From: MPNP01 sp963668325
GTDB lineage: Bacteria > Pseudomonadota > Alphaproteobacteria > Rhodobacterales > Rhodobacteraceae
NCBI GenBank assembly: GCA_963668325.1
Contig: OY764222.1
Span: 248,001 to 312,000, forward strand
Direction: 5' to 3'
Length of the DNA stretch: 64,000 nucleotides
Made by a program: the position numbers and the translations under genes. Shown here piece by piece: positions 26,072-35,344 of the stretch. How positions within the stretch are numbered: position 1 is the stretch's first letter; each line of letters opens with the position of its first letter. A model generated the notes under the pieces. The model was not told the DNA's origin. It did not search any database and worked only from the letters and a program-made list of their open reading frames with translations.

Positions 26072-26411
26072 AGATATAGTCAAGAAGCGTGCCGAGCGAG
26101 ACCCTGAGTTCCGTATTGCCCTTTTATGCGAGACAATCGAATCTCTACTCAGTGATGATCTTGCAACTGCTAAGATTCTCTTGCGAGACTATGTTAACGC
26201 TACGGGTGGTATTAATCATCTCGCGAACGAACTCAATAAAAAACCCCAAAGCCTAAGAGGGATGCTCTCGGAAAAAGGAAATCCGTATGCAAAAAACCTT
26301 CTCAGGATGGTTGGACATCTGAAGAAGAGAGAGGGTGTAGAACTAAAATTAACGTTAACAAGACCCGAAGCACCTTCTGAATCAAATGAACAAATTTTAC
26401 AATATTCTTGA
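26049..26411 (+). CDS. higA: HigA-type antitoxin (addiction module antidote protein)
   Basis: About 120 residues from ATG 26049 (ATG 26046 and TTG 26043 also fit). It resembles the small HTH antidote proteins paired with RelE/HigB toxins: FKDIVKKRAERDPEFRIALL, LLRDYVNATGGINHLANEL and KPQSLRGMLSEKGNPYAKNL. Its start overlaps the 3' end of the toxin gene by 23 bp, and toxin-first order is usual for this type. The antitoxin is intact while the toxin frame is broken. Confidence 0.85.
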   Translation: MPLTHNFKDIVKKRAERDPEFRIALLCETIESLLSDDLATAKILLRDYVNATGGINHLANELNKKPQSLRGMLSEKGNPYAKNLLRMVGHLKKREGVELKLTLTRPEAPSESNEQILQYS

Positions 26412-27072
26412 ACTTTAATTTCATCTCACTCATTACTATCAACCATATGTCACTGGTTTTCAATTTGAAATTTACCAAATTCTAATGCATTGCTTATGAC
26501 ATGTCCCTCACATTTTGAAAGATGTGTGATGAATTCCCGATTTCACCCAAATATTGTATTAGGGTTTAGCGCACTGGATTTAATCGTTTGTATAGAAATT
26601 ACAGCAAATAAAACCACATTTCAGGTTAAGGAAGGGGTAATGAAATACCGATATAAAGGGGTAATTGGTTGCCAATTCCATTAATATTGGAATTAAAAAA
26701 CCGATCAGCACAATCTGGCGCGTGGTTTGTTTACTTGACCCGACTTTTCATAAGTACAGTTCTATGGGAGTCCACTAGGCAGCTGAATGTTGTTGGCAAT
26801 ATCCCTCCAGCGTTCCGGATCACCCAGGGTCTTCTCGGCCACGATACTTAGAAGGCGGTCAATCCTCTGCATCTTAGAGCAGGGGAGTGGGCTTATAGCA
26901 CGGTGGCACGGTGGGATGTAATCGGGACTGGCGGCAAAATAAATCAGGAGTAAATTACGCTCCAGATAGGTATGTTTACGAGTAAAGTTAAGGTAGGTCG
27001 TGCCGGAAGTCCTGGCAGATTTCCATAAGGTTCACCATTCTCTCGGTTTCCTTATATTGGTCTCTGGAATCA
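26412..27072. other. 661-bp stretch with a possible decayed gene on the minus strand
   Basis: Between about 27060 and 26762 on the minus strand two frames read QYKETERMVNLMEICQDF and, after a shift near 26990, KHTYLERNLLLIYFAASPDY, ending DRLLSIVAEKTLGDPERWRD before a stop at 26762. The last part resembles LysM-like tail segments of the form LGD-x-x-RW-x-x-I. It may be a gene relic; I cannot name the family. The first 300 bp show nothing. Confidence 0.3.
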
Positions 27073-27648
27073 TCAATGGAAGTTGATTTTTTTCAATTGA
27101 TTCTTTCGAACTTTGCGACAAAAATCTGCTTGCTCTCTCAATTGTCGCGATGGATGCCTTGTACCAGGGGTTAGTAGACCCAACATTTTATTAGGCCGTT
27201 CTTTTACCAGTTGCATTGCTGGAGCTAGGTCACTGTCATTTGAAACCACAACAGCACATTCATATTTATCCAGGATGGCATCATTCAAAAGATTTACGGC
27301 AAGATTGACGTCTGATCCCTTTTCTTCAGTTTTAATGACTTCAACTTTATTGTTTGGGTTGTTGGCCATTGGTAGGATGACCCGATGATTCAGAAATTTT
27401 CCATAGTAAATTTCAATTTCCGGGCAATAGGTTTTCCGGGCACGAAGGTAAACATTTTGCCGTTCTGGTTTTTTGGGATCATCTGGACGTTCATCAACCA
27501 GAGCAGTAAAGTATTTGATTTTCAGAATCTGGTGATGTGGGCGAAGTATCGAGCGAAACAAACTGGCCAGATTAAGCCATTTGTAAGGTGTACTTCTTAG
27601 AGCGCCATAATAAAGGTTGAAACTGTCTACGTAAATGTAGGTGCGCAT
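27073..27648 (-). CDS. NYN-domain protein
   Basis: A 191-residue protein of the NYN (PIN-like) nuclease superfamily, related to LabA/DUF88. It opens YIYVDSFNLYYGALRSTPYKW with the first metal-binding Asp in VDSFN. Other acidic sites lie in EEKGSDVNLAVNLLNDA and VVSNDSDLAPAMQLVKE. The expected activity is metal-dependent RNA cleavage, but no partner gene identifies its target. It lies at the edge of the accessory region, isolated between the decayed gene at 26762 and a minus-strand terminator. Confidence 0.85.
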   Translation of the reverse strand: MRTYIYVDSFNLYYGALRSTPYKWLNLASLFRSILRPHHQILKIKYFTALVDERPDDPKKPERQNVYLRARKTYCPEIEIYYGKFLNHRVILPMANNPNNKVEVIKTEEKGSDVNLAVNLLNDAILDKYECAVVVSNDSDLAPAMQLVKERPNKMLGLLTPGTRHPSRQLREQADFCRKVRKNQLKKINFH

Positions 27649-28035
27649 AATTTACAACCTATGACCATAAAAAAAGCGGGGCCAAGCCCCGCACCCTGGG
27701 GGCGATGCCTCAGGGGTAGCTGTTACAAGTATAGGTTATTAATTCAATTGATTCAAGTTTTTCTCGTGTCCCGGTCAGTCAGTCCTAATCAGATCTGCGT
27801 TGCCTACGTCAATAACGATATGAATTTACCCTGAGAGAAATAATTAGGTATCGCCTTAATAATCCTTGAAAGAAATTTTGTATTCAGATTCAGTGGTTCT
27901 GTTGAATGCTTCCACGTCTTCTTGAATAAATAGGCATTCCTATTGGTGATTGTTCAAGGCTAATTGGACTTGATCATTGATTTGAAGTTGCTGATTAGCA
28001 CCTGATTTCACCACGTTTAGGGATATTTTTCTTAC
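27649..28035. other. 387-bp intergenic stretch
   Basis: It lies between the NYN gene start and the end of xthA. It holds the minus-strand hairpin at 27669-27692. Nothing else is recognisable. Confidence 0.5.
27669..27692 (-). terminator. Rho-independent terminator, minus strand
   Basis: A perfect 7-bp GC stem, GCGGGGC / GCCCCGC (27676-27692), has a CAA loop and seven A on the plus strand before it, which gives seven U after the hairpin on the minus strand. It probably ends the xthA transcript read-through before the NYN gene. Confidence 0.85.
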
Positions 28036-28824
28036 CTAGACCTCAAATTGTGTCATAACAGGTACATGATCTGAAGGTCTTTCCCAGCCTCTAATTTCAC
28101 GCAGGATAACTGAATCCTTTATCTTGTTCTTGAGATCTGATGATGCCCAAATGTGATCCAATCTACGCCCTCTGTCAGAGGTATTCCAGTTGCGTGCCCG
28201 ATAAGACCACCAGGAATAGAGCTTGCCTTCTGGAATATTGGTACGGACCGTATCAATCCAACCACCTGCTTTCATCAGAGAATTCATCCCCTCAACCTCC
28301 ACGGGAGTATGGCTAACGACTTTCAGAAGCTGTTTATGAGACCAGACATCATTTTCAAGTGGGGCTATATTCAGGTCGCCCACCAAAATGGTTTTCCTAG
28401 GGGACTTTTTTGTAGACCAGGTGTTCATACCTTCGATAAAATCCAACTTATCCCTGAACTTGGGATTTTCGTCAGGATCAGGAACATCTCCACCGGCCGG
28501 AACATAACAGTTTTCAATTGTTATGCCGTTTGCCAGCCTAGCTGATAAATGACGGGCTTCCTCCTTGTTGATGAAATTCCTTCTTGCAGACTCAACCATG
28601 GGGATTTTTGAAATGATAGCAACACCGTTGTAAGCCTTTTGCCCCCGAATAAGAATATTCTTATAGCCCAAAGCTCGATAATTTTCGGTTCCTACCAGAT
28701 CGGTGGGTGATTTTATTTCCTGTAAGCAAAGAACTTCTGGTTTATATTGGTCCAGGAATTTGCAGACAAGGTTTTCGCGAAGTCGAATGGAATTGATATT
28801 CCATGTAGCAACGGTGAATTGCAT
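28036..28824 (-). CDS. xthA: exodeoxyribonuclease III
   Basis: A 262-residue endonuclease/exonuclease/phosphatase-fold enzyme that acts at abasic sites and removes 3' blocking groups in base-excision repair. The motifs appear in order: TWNINSIRLR, LCLQEIKSP (metal-binding Glu), YNGVAIISK, VGDLNIAPLENDV, SDRGRRLDHIWAS and SDHVPVMTQF (catalytic His). Length is normal. It shares a strand with, and lies 15 bp after, the response regulator gene, an order seen in other alphaproteobacteria. Confidence 0.95.
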   Translation of the reverse strand: MQFTVATWNINSIRLRENLVCKFLDQYKPEVLCLQEIKSPTDLVGTENYRALGYKNILIRGQKAYNGVAIISKIPMVESARRNFINKEEARHLSARLANGITIENCYVPAGGDVPDPDENPKFRDKLDFIEGMNTWSTKKSPRKTILVGDLNIAPLENDVWSHKQLLKVVSHTPVEVEGMNSLMKAGGWIDTVRTNIPEGKLYSWWSYRARNWNTSDRGRRLDHIWASSDLKNKIKDSVILREIRGWERPSDHVPVMTQFEV

Positions 28825-28839
28825 AGAATTAACGGCTTT

Positions 28840-29535
28840 CTAGTGGTTCTGGGATGATATTTCAGATGTGATCTGGTAGCCCCCATTAACAGTTACGATA
28901 ATTTGAGGGTTGGCTGAATCTGCTTCAATTTTCTGTCGAAGCCAATGGATATGTGTATCTAGAGTGTTGGTAATTATATTTCTCTTGTATCCCCAAACCT
29001 CCTTCAACAAATACTCCCTGGATAAGGTTTTCCCTCTGGCTTTGTATAGAATATAAAGAAGTTCAAACTCTTTTTGGGTCAGTTTTACTGTTTCTTCTGA
29101 AGCATTTACCAGCATCAGTGAGGAAGGATCAACTACAACATTTCCCAATTGGAATGTCACCTGTCGTTTTATTTCATATCTGGTGACTATCCCTTGTAAT
29201 TGTATTAATACCTCTTGGAAAGAGAAAGGTTTCAGAAATACAACTGTACGACTTTGGCCCTGATGATAGGTAGGCAGTTTGGCGTTCTGTTCTTCAGAAA
29301 GGATCAGCATTGTAGGAGGAAAATTGTGTGTATCCTTTTCTAGGAATTCCAAGTCATCGAGATCCTCGACAAAAACAATTACCGCAGAAAAGGAATTTAA
29401 TGGGGAGGACTGAACCTGAGAATAGTGCTCAGCTACCTCTATTACAAACTCTCTTGACGAATAAAGGAGGTCCTGAAAAGTAACACATACAAACCGATTT
29501 TTTCCTAAAATGAGTATTTTGGGGGAAGAAGCCAT
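28840..29535 (-). CDS. OmpR-like regulator with a degenerate receiver
   Basis: A 231-residue protein with an N-terminal receiver-like domain (about 1-115) and a C-terminal OmpR winged helix (about 130-225; LTQKEFELLYILYKARGKTLS in part, LLKEVWGY, THIHWLRQKIE, TVNGGYQI). The receiver lacks the acidic pair (ILILGKNRF), and the strand where the phosphorylated Asp should lie reads AVIVFVED, so phosphorylation is doubtful. It may be controlled by level or by a bound partner. It sits just upstream of xthA on the same strand. Confidence 0.85.
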   Translation of the reverse strand: MASSPKILILGKNRFVCVTFQDLLYSSREFVIEVAEHYSQVQSSPLNSFSAVIVFVEDLDDLEFLEKDTHNFPPTMLILSEEQNAKLPTYHQGQSRTVVFLKPFSFQEVLIQLQGIVTRYEIKRQVTFQLGNVVVDPSSLMLVNASEETVKLTQKEFELLYILYKARGKTLSREYLLKEVWGYKRNIITNTLDTHIHWLRQKIEADSANPQIIVTVNGGYQITSEISSQNH

Positions 29536-29726
29536 GATATCTAGCGAGCAAGAAAAGAAATATATTTAACCATGACAAGTAGGTTAAGATTTCTCCAATT
29601 GTAGCATTTATGTACCACAATTCGAACAATTGGAAAAATCAATTGATTCTCTGAAAAGAAGAAATAGAATCACTACAAAACGGGCAAAAGACCCATTAAA
29701 ATTATACATTGAGGCAGGCAAAGACA

Positions 29727-30902
29727 ATGGATTTACCTGGGCGGTTTTCCCAACTGCCAGAATATACATTTGATAGATTAAGGTTACTCCTTGATAATTC
29801 AACTCCTGGCGGGGACATCATTGATATGTCCGTCGGAGGACCTCGACATGAATTCCCGGACTGGATAATGGAAGAGATATCGCGGTCCCTATCTCAATTT
29901 GGTAAATATCCTCCCAAGAATGGCACCAGTGACTTATTGGGGTCTATCTCAAATTGGTACAAAAATCGGTATGATGTCACGATTGACCCCAACGAAAACA
30001 TTTCTGTTGTCAATGGAACCAGGGAAGCACTCTTTAATGCCTGTATTGCCTTGTGTCCTGAAGAAAAACTTGGGAAAAAGTCTAAAGTCCTGATTCCCAA
30101 CCCTTTTTATCAAGTCTATGTAGGTGCAGCACTTGCAGCCAATGCTGAACCTGTTTTCGTAGATGTAGAAAAGGATAATAATTTTCTCCCCGATTTCAAA
30201 AAAATATCTTCTCAAATTCTTGATGAGATATCCATTGTTTATCTATGTACCCCATCAAATCCTCAGGGATCAGTGGCTTCAAGGGAGTATTTGAGAAAAC
30301 TCCTGAAATTAGCCCACAAGCATGATTTCCTGATATTTTCTGATGAATGTTATTCGGAAATCTATCGGGATAACCCGCCTCCAAGCATGATTGAAATACA
30401 ATCTGGGTATGAAGGTGATTTAAATCGCAAAATCATTTTCAACTCCCTGTCCAAAAGGTCCAACCTGCCCGGATTGAGAACCGGCTTTATGGTCGGCGGA
30501 GAAAAACTCATTTCTCATTTCAAGAAATACCGTTCCTATTCTGACCCAGCAGTCCCCATACCATTACAAGCAGTCGCTGCTCGGTTGTTGAAAGATGAAT
30601 CCCATGTCATTGCTAGCCGGGAACTGTATCAGAGAAAATATGCTCTAGCTGACCAGGTTTTTGGGGGATGTGAAGGTTACACTCCTCCCGAAGCGGGTTT
30701 CTTCTTGTGGTTGGATGTTGGTGATGGTGAAGAAATAACCAAGAGGTTGTGGCAAGAGAAAGGCGTGAAAGTGGTACCTGGTGCCTATTTCAGTTTTGGG
30801 GATCAAGGAAGAACTCCAGGAACTAAGTTTATTAGGGTGGCCATGGTTGCCGAAGAAAAGGAACTGGCAAAGGGGTTGGCTGGCATCAGGGATCTGATGT
30901 AG
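29727..30902 (+). CDS. class I/II aminotransferase (DapC/AspC-like)
   Basis: About 391 residues from the ATG at 29727; the TTG at 29709 is less likely. A fold type I PLP enzyme: NGTREALFNACIAL, PNPFYQVYVGAALAANAEPV in part, LCTPSNPQGSV, FSDECYSEIY and FNSLSKRSNLPGLRTGF with the PLP lysine in SLSKRS. In alphaproteobacteria this gene precedes ftsK and is often annotated as an aspartate or N-succinyldiaminopimelate aminotransferase. The exact substrate is not settled here. It lies 16 bp before ftsK. Confidence 0.87.
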   Translation: MDLPGRFSQLPEYTFDRLRLLLDNSTPGGDIIDMSVGGPRHEFPDWIMEEISRSLSQFGKYPPKNGTSDLLGSISNWYKNRYDVTIDPNENISVVNGTREALFNACIALCPEEKLGKKSKVLIPNPFYQVYVGAALAANAEPVFVDVEKDNNFLPDFKKISSQILDEISIVYLCTPSNPQGSVASREYLRKLLKLAHKHDFLIFSDECYSEIYRDNPPPSMIEIQSGYEGDLNRKIIFNSLSKRSNLPGLRTGFMVGGEKLISHFKKYRSYSDPAVPIPLQAVAARLLKDESHVIASRELYQRKYALADQVFGGCEGYTPPEAGFFLWLDVGDGEEITKRLWQEKGVKVVPGAYFSFGDQGRTPGTKFIRVAMVAEEKELAKGLAGIRDLM

Positions 30903-30918
30903 AGAAGGAGAAGGAAAG

Positions 30919-33543
30919 GTGACCTATCAAATAAGACAAAGACAACCTTTGCTGAATCAAAATTGGTTCAGGATACTCATTAAGCGAAGTCAAGAATTAT
31001 GGGGGCTTGTATTACTATCCCTTAGCGGTCTTTTGGGTTTAATTCTGGGCTCCTATTCACCCTTTGACCCTGGTATTTTTACCTTGACAAATGGTGGGGT
31101 AAGCAACTTGCTAGGGCATTTTGGTGCTTCCATTGCCAGCAGCCTGATTGTTATCCTTGGTCTAGGGTCCTGGGTTATGGCCCTTTATTTATTTTTTTGG
31201 GGAATTCGCTTCATGACCCATGCCGGAGTTGGCAGGTTCTTTAAATCCTTAATCTATCTACCCATTCTGGTTGCCACGGCGTCCGTCCTTTCATCAACCC
31301 TGCAACCACTGGATTCTTGGAATCACCATTTTGGGCTTGGTGGAATTTTTGGTGATACATTCGTTGGTGCTACCATGAATGCCTTACCATTTGATCAAGC
31401 TACCTATTTTTATTATGCGAGGTTTGTCGTTGGTTTCCTTCTAGCAATCGTTTGTTTTTATTCCTTTGGGTTTACCCTCAGAGAATTAGTTGGTAGGTTG
31501 ACCCATCGACAACGTACCCAAGAATCATTAGCAAGTAGTGGACCCTACCAAATTCCGACCCAAACTACCGAGCAAGAAGAGGTTCCCCCCTCCAAGGGAG
31601 TTTTAAATAAACTGGATAAATTCCTTAGGAGAAACGACAAGGAAGAAAGCAAGGTTCAGGATGTCTACGAATATTATGAGGAGAATGACGAGAAGGAAAA
31701 GGTTAAAACTCCAGGTTTACTAACAAAAAAACTCAAGTCAGGTATAAGTCAGTCAGTTGCCTGGTTCACGAAGGATGAGGAAAACATTCGTGCCAGAAAA
31801 CTGACCCAGATTAGTTTTGCCAAAAGGCAGGTGCAAAATGAGAATCCTGATTTAAGTTCCGCTTCACTACCTTTGCTGGGAGATATTCCCAATGATCAAC
31901 CGCAGGAAACTGAAGAATTGGATCATGGTGTGATCGTAGTCCCAAGGGACCCCAGGCTGATAAAAGTCAGCCCACGTGCAACTCATGAAACACAACAATC
32001 GTTGGACAATTTTCCAGACCAAAATACTTATCATCCTCCTTCCCTATCCTTTTTGAGTGAACCTGATGAAATCATCAAGAATGATAGAAGTCAGGCCGAA
32101 TTGGAGGCACGAGGAGAAAAACTGAAACGAATCCTGGCCGATTTCAGTGTTCAGGGCAACATTGAGAAAATACTCCAGGGGCCGGTGGTAACCCTATACA
32201 AATTCAGGCCGGCCCCAGGTGTAAAAACAAGTCGGGTTATTCAGTTGGCCGATGATGTAGCCTGTTCCATGGCAGCTTTATCTGCTCGAATTTCGACAAT
32301 CCCCGGTGAACCTTATGTTGGGATTGAACTTCCCAACGAAATCAGGGAAACCGTATATCTCAAGGAATTGGCTTCCTCGACGACGTTTTGGAATTCAAGA
32401 TATAAACTACCTCTAATATTCGGTAAAGACATTAGTGGCTTGCCTGTCGTCGTTGACCTGGTTTCCATGCCCCATCTCCTTATTGCCGGAACAACAGGCT
32501 CGGGGAAATCAGTCGGGTTGAATGCAATGATCCTCAGCATGTTGTACAAGTTATCCCCTGACCAATGCAAATTGCTAATGATCGATCCCAAAATGATTGA
32601 ATTGAGCGGATATGACGGGATACCGCATTTGATTTCTCCGGTAGTAACTGATCCAAAGAAAGCTGTAGTGGCGTTGAAGTGGGTCACCTATGAAATGAAC
32701 AAGAGATATGAGAAAATGCAAAGCATGAGATTGAATATAAAAAACATTCAATCTTATAACGCTCATATGCTGGAGCTGATTGAAAAGGGAGAAAAAGTAT
32801 ACTCAATCAAGATCCAGACCGGCTACAACAAGGAAACCGGACGGGCTGAATTCACCACCAAGGAATTTGATGTTGAATATTTGCCCTATATTGTCGTCAT
32901 AATTGATGAATTGGCTGATTTGGTTCAAACTGCCGGCAAAGAGATTGATGAGTGTCTCCAGCAGCTAGCTCAAAAGGCCCGAGCCAGTGGCATCCACCTT
33001 ATCGCCGCTACCCAGCGACCTTCGGTTGATGTGATGGGTGGGATTATCAAGTCAAATTTCCCCAACCGGGTTTCCTTCCAGGTATCTTCCAAGATAGACA
33101 GTAGAACTATTCTGAATACACAAGGAGCTGAACAGCTCTTGGGTAAGGGGGATATGCTATTCATGTCGGGTGGCGGTAAAATCCAGCGGGTTCATGGTCC
33201 GCTTGTGACCGACGAAGAGGTGGAGAAAATTGTGGGGTACCTGAAAAAAACCTATGGTACGACAGATTACCAAAACCAGATCTTTGATGATCCAGAGGGA
33301 AGTATTGAGGCTGAAGTGGACCAGGCACTGGGGTTTGTTGGTGGAAAGAATTCCGAGGACAGCCTGTATCCCCAAGCCGTGGCTATTGTCAAAAGGGACC
33401 GGAGAGTCTCAATTTCCTATATCCAAAGGAAACTTGGGATAGGGTATAACAAGGCAGCAAAAATCGTTGAAAGGATGGAAGATGAAGATTTGATTGGCAA
33501 GGCCAATCATGTCGGAAAAAGGGAAATCTACATTCCTGAATAG
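30919..33543 (+). CDS. ftsK: DNA translocase FtsK
   Basis: An 874-residue protein with four transmembrane segments in the first 200 residues, a hydrophilic charged linker (about 200-400), the motor domain (about 400-780) and a C-terminal winged-helix gamma domain (VSISYIQRKLGIGYNKAAKI in part). Walker A is GTTGSGKS ending at Ser531 and Walker B is VVIIDELADL. It anchors at the division septum and pumps DNA so that the chromosome termini clear the septum and dimers are resolved. The start is GTG with a strong GAAGGAGAAGGAAAG leader. The linker is short for the family. Confidence 0.97.
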   Translation: MTYQIRQRQPLLNQNWFRILIKRSQELWGLVLLSLSGLLGLILGSYSPFDPGIFTLTNGGVSNLLGHFGASIASSLIVILGLGSWVMALYLFFWGIRFMTHAGVGRFFKSLIYLPILVATASVLSSTLQPLDSWNHHFGLGGIFGDTFVGATMNALPFDQATYFYYARFVVGFLLAIVCFYSFGFTLRELVGRLTHRQRTQESLASSGPYQIPTQTTEQEEVPPSKGVLNKLDKFLRRNDKEESKVQDVYEYYEENDEKEKVKTPGLLTKKLKSGISQSVAWFTKDEENIRARKLTQISFAKRQVQNENPDLSSASLPLLGDIPNDQPQETEELDHGVIVVPRDPRLIKVSPRATHETQQSLDNFPDQNTYHPPSLSFLSEPDEIIKNDRSQAELEARGEKLKRILADFSVQGNIEKILQGPVVTLYKFRPAPGVKTSRVIQLADDVACSMAALSARISTIPGEPYVGIELPNEIRETVYLKELASSTTFWNSRYKLPLIFGKDISGLPVVVDLVSMPHLLIAGTTGSGKSVGLNAMILSMLYKLSPDQCKLLMIDPKMIELSGYDGIPHLISPVVTDPKKAVVALKWVTYEMNKRYEKMQSMRLNIKNIQSYNAHMLELIEKGEKVYSIKIQTGYNKETGRAEFTTKEFDVEYLPYIVVIIDELADLVQTAGKEIDECLQQLAQKARASGIHLIAATQRPSVDVMGGIIKSNFPNRVSFQVSSKIDSRTILNTQGAEQLLGKGDMLFMSGGGKIQRVHGPLVTDEEVEKIVGYLKKTYGTTDYQNQIFDDPEGSIEAEVDQALGFVGGKNSEDSLYPQAVAIVKRDRRVSISYIQRKLGIGYNKAAKIVERMEDEDLIGKANHVGKREIYIPE

Positions 33544-33796
33544 GTTAAAGCCTTGCGGTTTGAAAGTAATCAACAGATATTTGGAACTCAGGGATTATCT
33601 GAAATATTTTCCAGTAAACAGTATCGTGTAAATAAGATTATTGTAAGTCTCCTAGGATGGTCCTTCTATCAAATTCCATTAGAACCACTCATCTATTCGA
33701 CCACTTGGCTAGAATGAAGTAGATATATAGTTTGATGGGTATATTCTAACCAAGGGGGTCAGAGAGATTAGTCAAAGAACGAAATTAACCTTAAAA

Positions 33797-34411
33797 GTGG
33801 TTTTCAGGCTTTTTGCATTTCTGTTGATTGGATTTATTTCCTTTCCGATTCATGCCTTTTCCAGCACGGATGTCAAACCAACTCTACAGGATCTAGAAAC
33901 CTACCTGGAGAGGATAGATACGCTCTATTCTGAGATCATTCAAATCAATTCAGATGGATCAAAATCAGAAGGCAGGTTATTTCTGGACCGCCCTCTACGA
34001 GCAAGATTGGAATATTATCCCCCTGATAAAGGAATAATCATTGCCCGTTCGGGTAGTGTCGCAATATTTGACAGGAGTTCAAATACAGGCCCAACCCTTT
34101 ACCCTTTAAGACAAACCCCTTTTTTTCATTTGCTGACGAGGGATTTGAATTTTTCTGATTCTGATACCGTGATAGATCATTTGATAGGCAGTGAATACAA
34201 TGAGTTGCATCTGAAAGTTAATTCCGAATATGTGGGAGGGCATTTGGAATTAGTATTCCAGAATGAACCGATACTGCTTGAAGGATGGGTGTTTGTTGAT
34301 GAATTCGGGAATAGAACCCTGATTCAGTTGCAAAGCATTCAGACCAATATCACAATTGATCAGAGACTATTTAACATAGAACTACAGAAAGAGGTGTTGA
34401 AATTACCATGA
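33797..34411 (+). CDS. lolA: outer-membrane lipoprotein carrier LolA-like protein
   Basis: A 204-residue secreted protein with a signal peptide (residues 1-20, ending IHAFSS). The LolA fold is suggested by LEDYLERI-like start (LQDLETYLERIDTLYSEIIQ in part), SEGRLFLDRPLRARLEYYPP, and later LYPLRQTPFFHLL. LolA carries lipoproteins across the periplasm from LolCDE to the outer membrane. The start is GTG. It sits 253 bp after ftsK, the standard alphaproteobacterial place for lolA. It is convergent with the transglycosylase gene (11-bp gap). Confidence 0.85.
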   Translation: MVFRLFAFLLIGFISFPIHAFSSTDVKPTLQDLETYLERIDTLYSEIIQINSDGSKSEGRLFLDRPLRARLEYYPPDKGIIIARSGSVAIFDRSSNTGPTLYPLRQTPFFHLLTRDLNFSDSDTVIDHLIGSEYNELHLKVNSEYVGGHLELVFQNEPILLEGWVFVDEFGNRTLIQLQSIQTNITIDQRLFNIELQKEVLKLP

Positions 34412-34422
34412 CCTTCCTGTGG

Positions 34423-35001
34423 TCAGAGTAATCCTACTCGACAACCCCTGAGTTGGTTTTGGTATCGACGGTCTATGCCAGCAACCTTGTTGGAGACATC
34501 AATTAGCCAGCCTTTTTGTCTATAGCTACCTTTTCTATAACCGGCATGCCCTTCATGGTAGGCAAGGTAAACATTTTTGGCGTCTCTTTTGGAGATATTC
34601 AATTCACGGGCTGAGATGTCAGTATACCAACCGATAAACTCAACTACATCGCCATAATTGGTCCGACTGACTCTTCGGTTGCCAGTTTGCTCCTGATACC
34701 ACTTCCAAGTGCCATCTAATACCTGCCCATAGCCATATGCAGTGGATTCATAACCTGCGGGTATAATTCCCATCCTGAATTTTCTGGGCGGTCTGGCATT
34801 CCTTTCAAACTTGCTTTCTTGGTAAATCAGGGCCATTTGGACAGATACGGGGACACCCCATTTTTTCTCGACCCTATTCATGTGGCGATACCAGTTGGGA
34901 TTTGTTTTTACAATTGTGCAGGCGTTTTCTACGGTCTCAGGTGGACCAAAATCAACAAGACTGCACCCAGCCAGAAGGAATATCAGTAAAAATTTCTTCA
35001 C
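34423..35001 (-). CDS. lipoprotein lytic transglycosylase (SLT domain)
   Basis: A 192-residue lipoprotein with lipobox LLAGC (Cys13) and an SLT-type domain. The catalytic Glu is in MALIYQESKFERNARPP, followed by ESTAYGYGQVLDGTWKWYQ and later AYHEGHAGYRKGSY. It cleaves the glycan strands of peptidoglycan from the inner face of the outer membrane. Unlike large Slt70 it has only the catalytic domain, resembling the EmtA-like group. Confidence 0.87.
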   Translation of the reverse strand: MKKFLLIFLLAGCSLVDFGPPETVENACTIVKTNPNWYRHMNRVEKKWGVPVSVQMALIYQESKFERNARPPRKFRMGIIPAGYESTAYGYGQVLDGTWKWYQEQTGNRRVSRTNYGDVVEFIGWYTDISARELNISKRDAKNVYLAYHEGHAGYRKGSYRQKGWLIDVSNKVAGIDRRYQNQLRGCRVGLL

Positions 35002-35344
35002 AATAAACTCTTTGCCTTTAAACCCAATGAAAACAAATCACGAACTCAATCCCAAACCCAATTAGCCACGAAATTTTCTTGCTTGGATGCTGAAGTGGAT
35101 AATGATTAATATCCTAAAAGAAAATTCGAAATAATCAACCAAAATTTAGATTTGGCTTTTTGTTCCCTTACTATTATTTTTATTACTGAAAGTTCTCAAC
35201 CATCAATATTCCCAAATCAGGTTCGTAATTAGGGAAGCATCAGGAACAGTTCCGTATATTCACTAAATTCACCCGCAAAATCGTTCAACAAAATGGAAGC
35301 CGAAAAGGTGTTTAAGCTAACTGGGTCAAAGGTACCTGACTAGG
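35002..35344. other. 343-bp intergenic stretch between divergent genes
   Basis: AT-rich gap between the start of the transglycosylase gene (minus strand) and ribA (plus strand). Promoters for both must lie here; I see no hairpin or riboswitch fold, and no FMN-riboswitch-like block can be recognised upstream of ribA. Confidence 0.5.
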
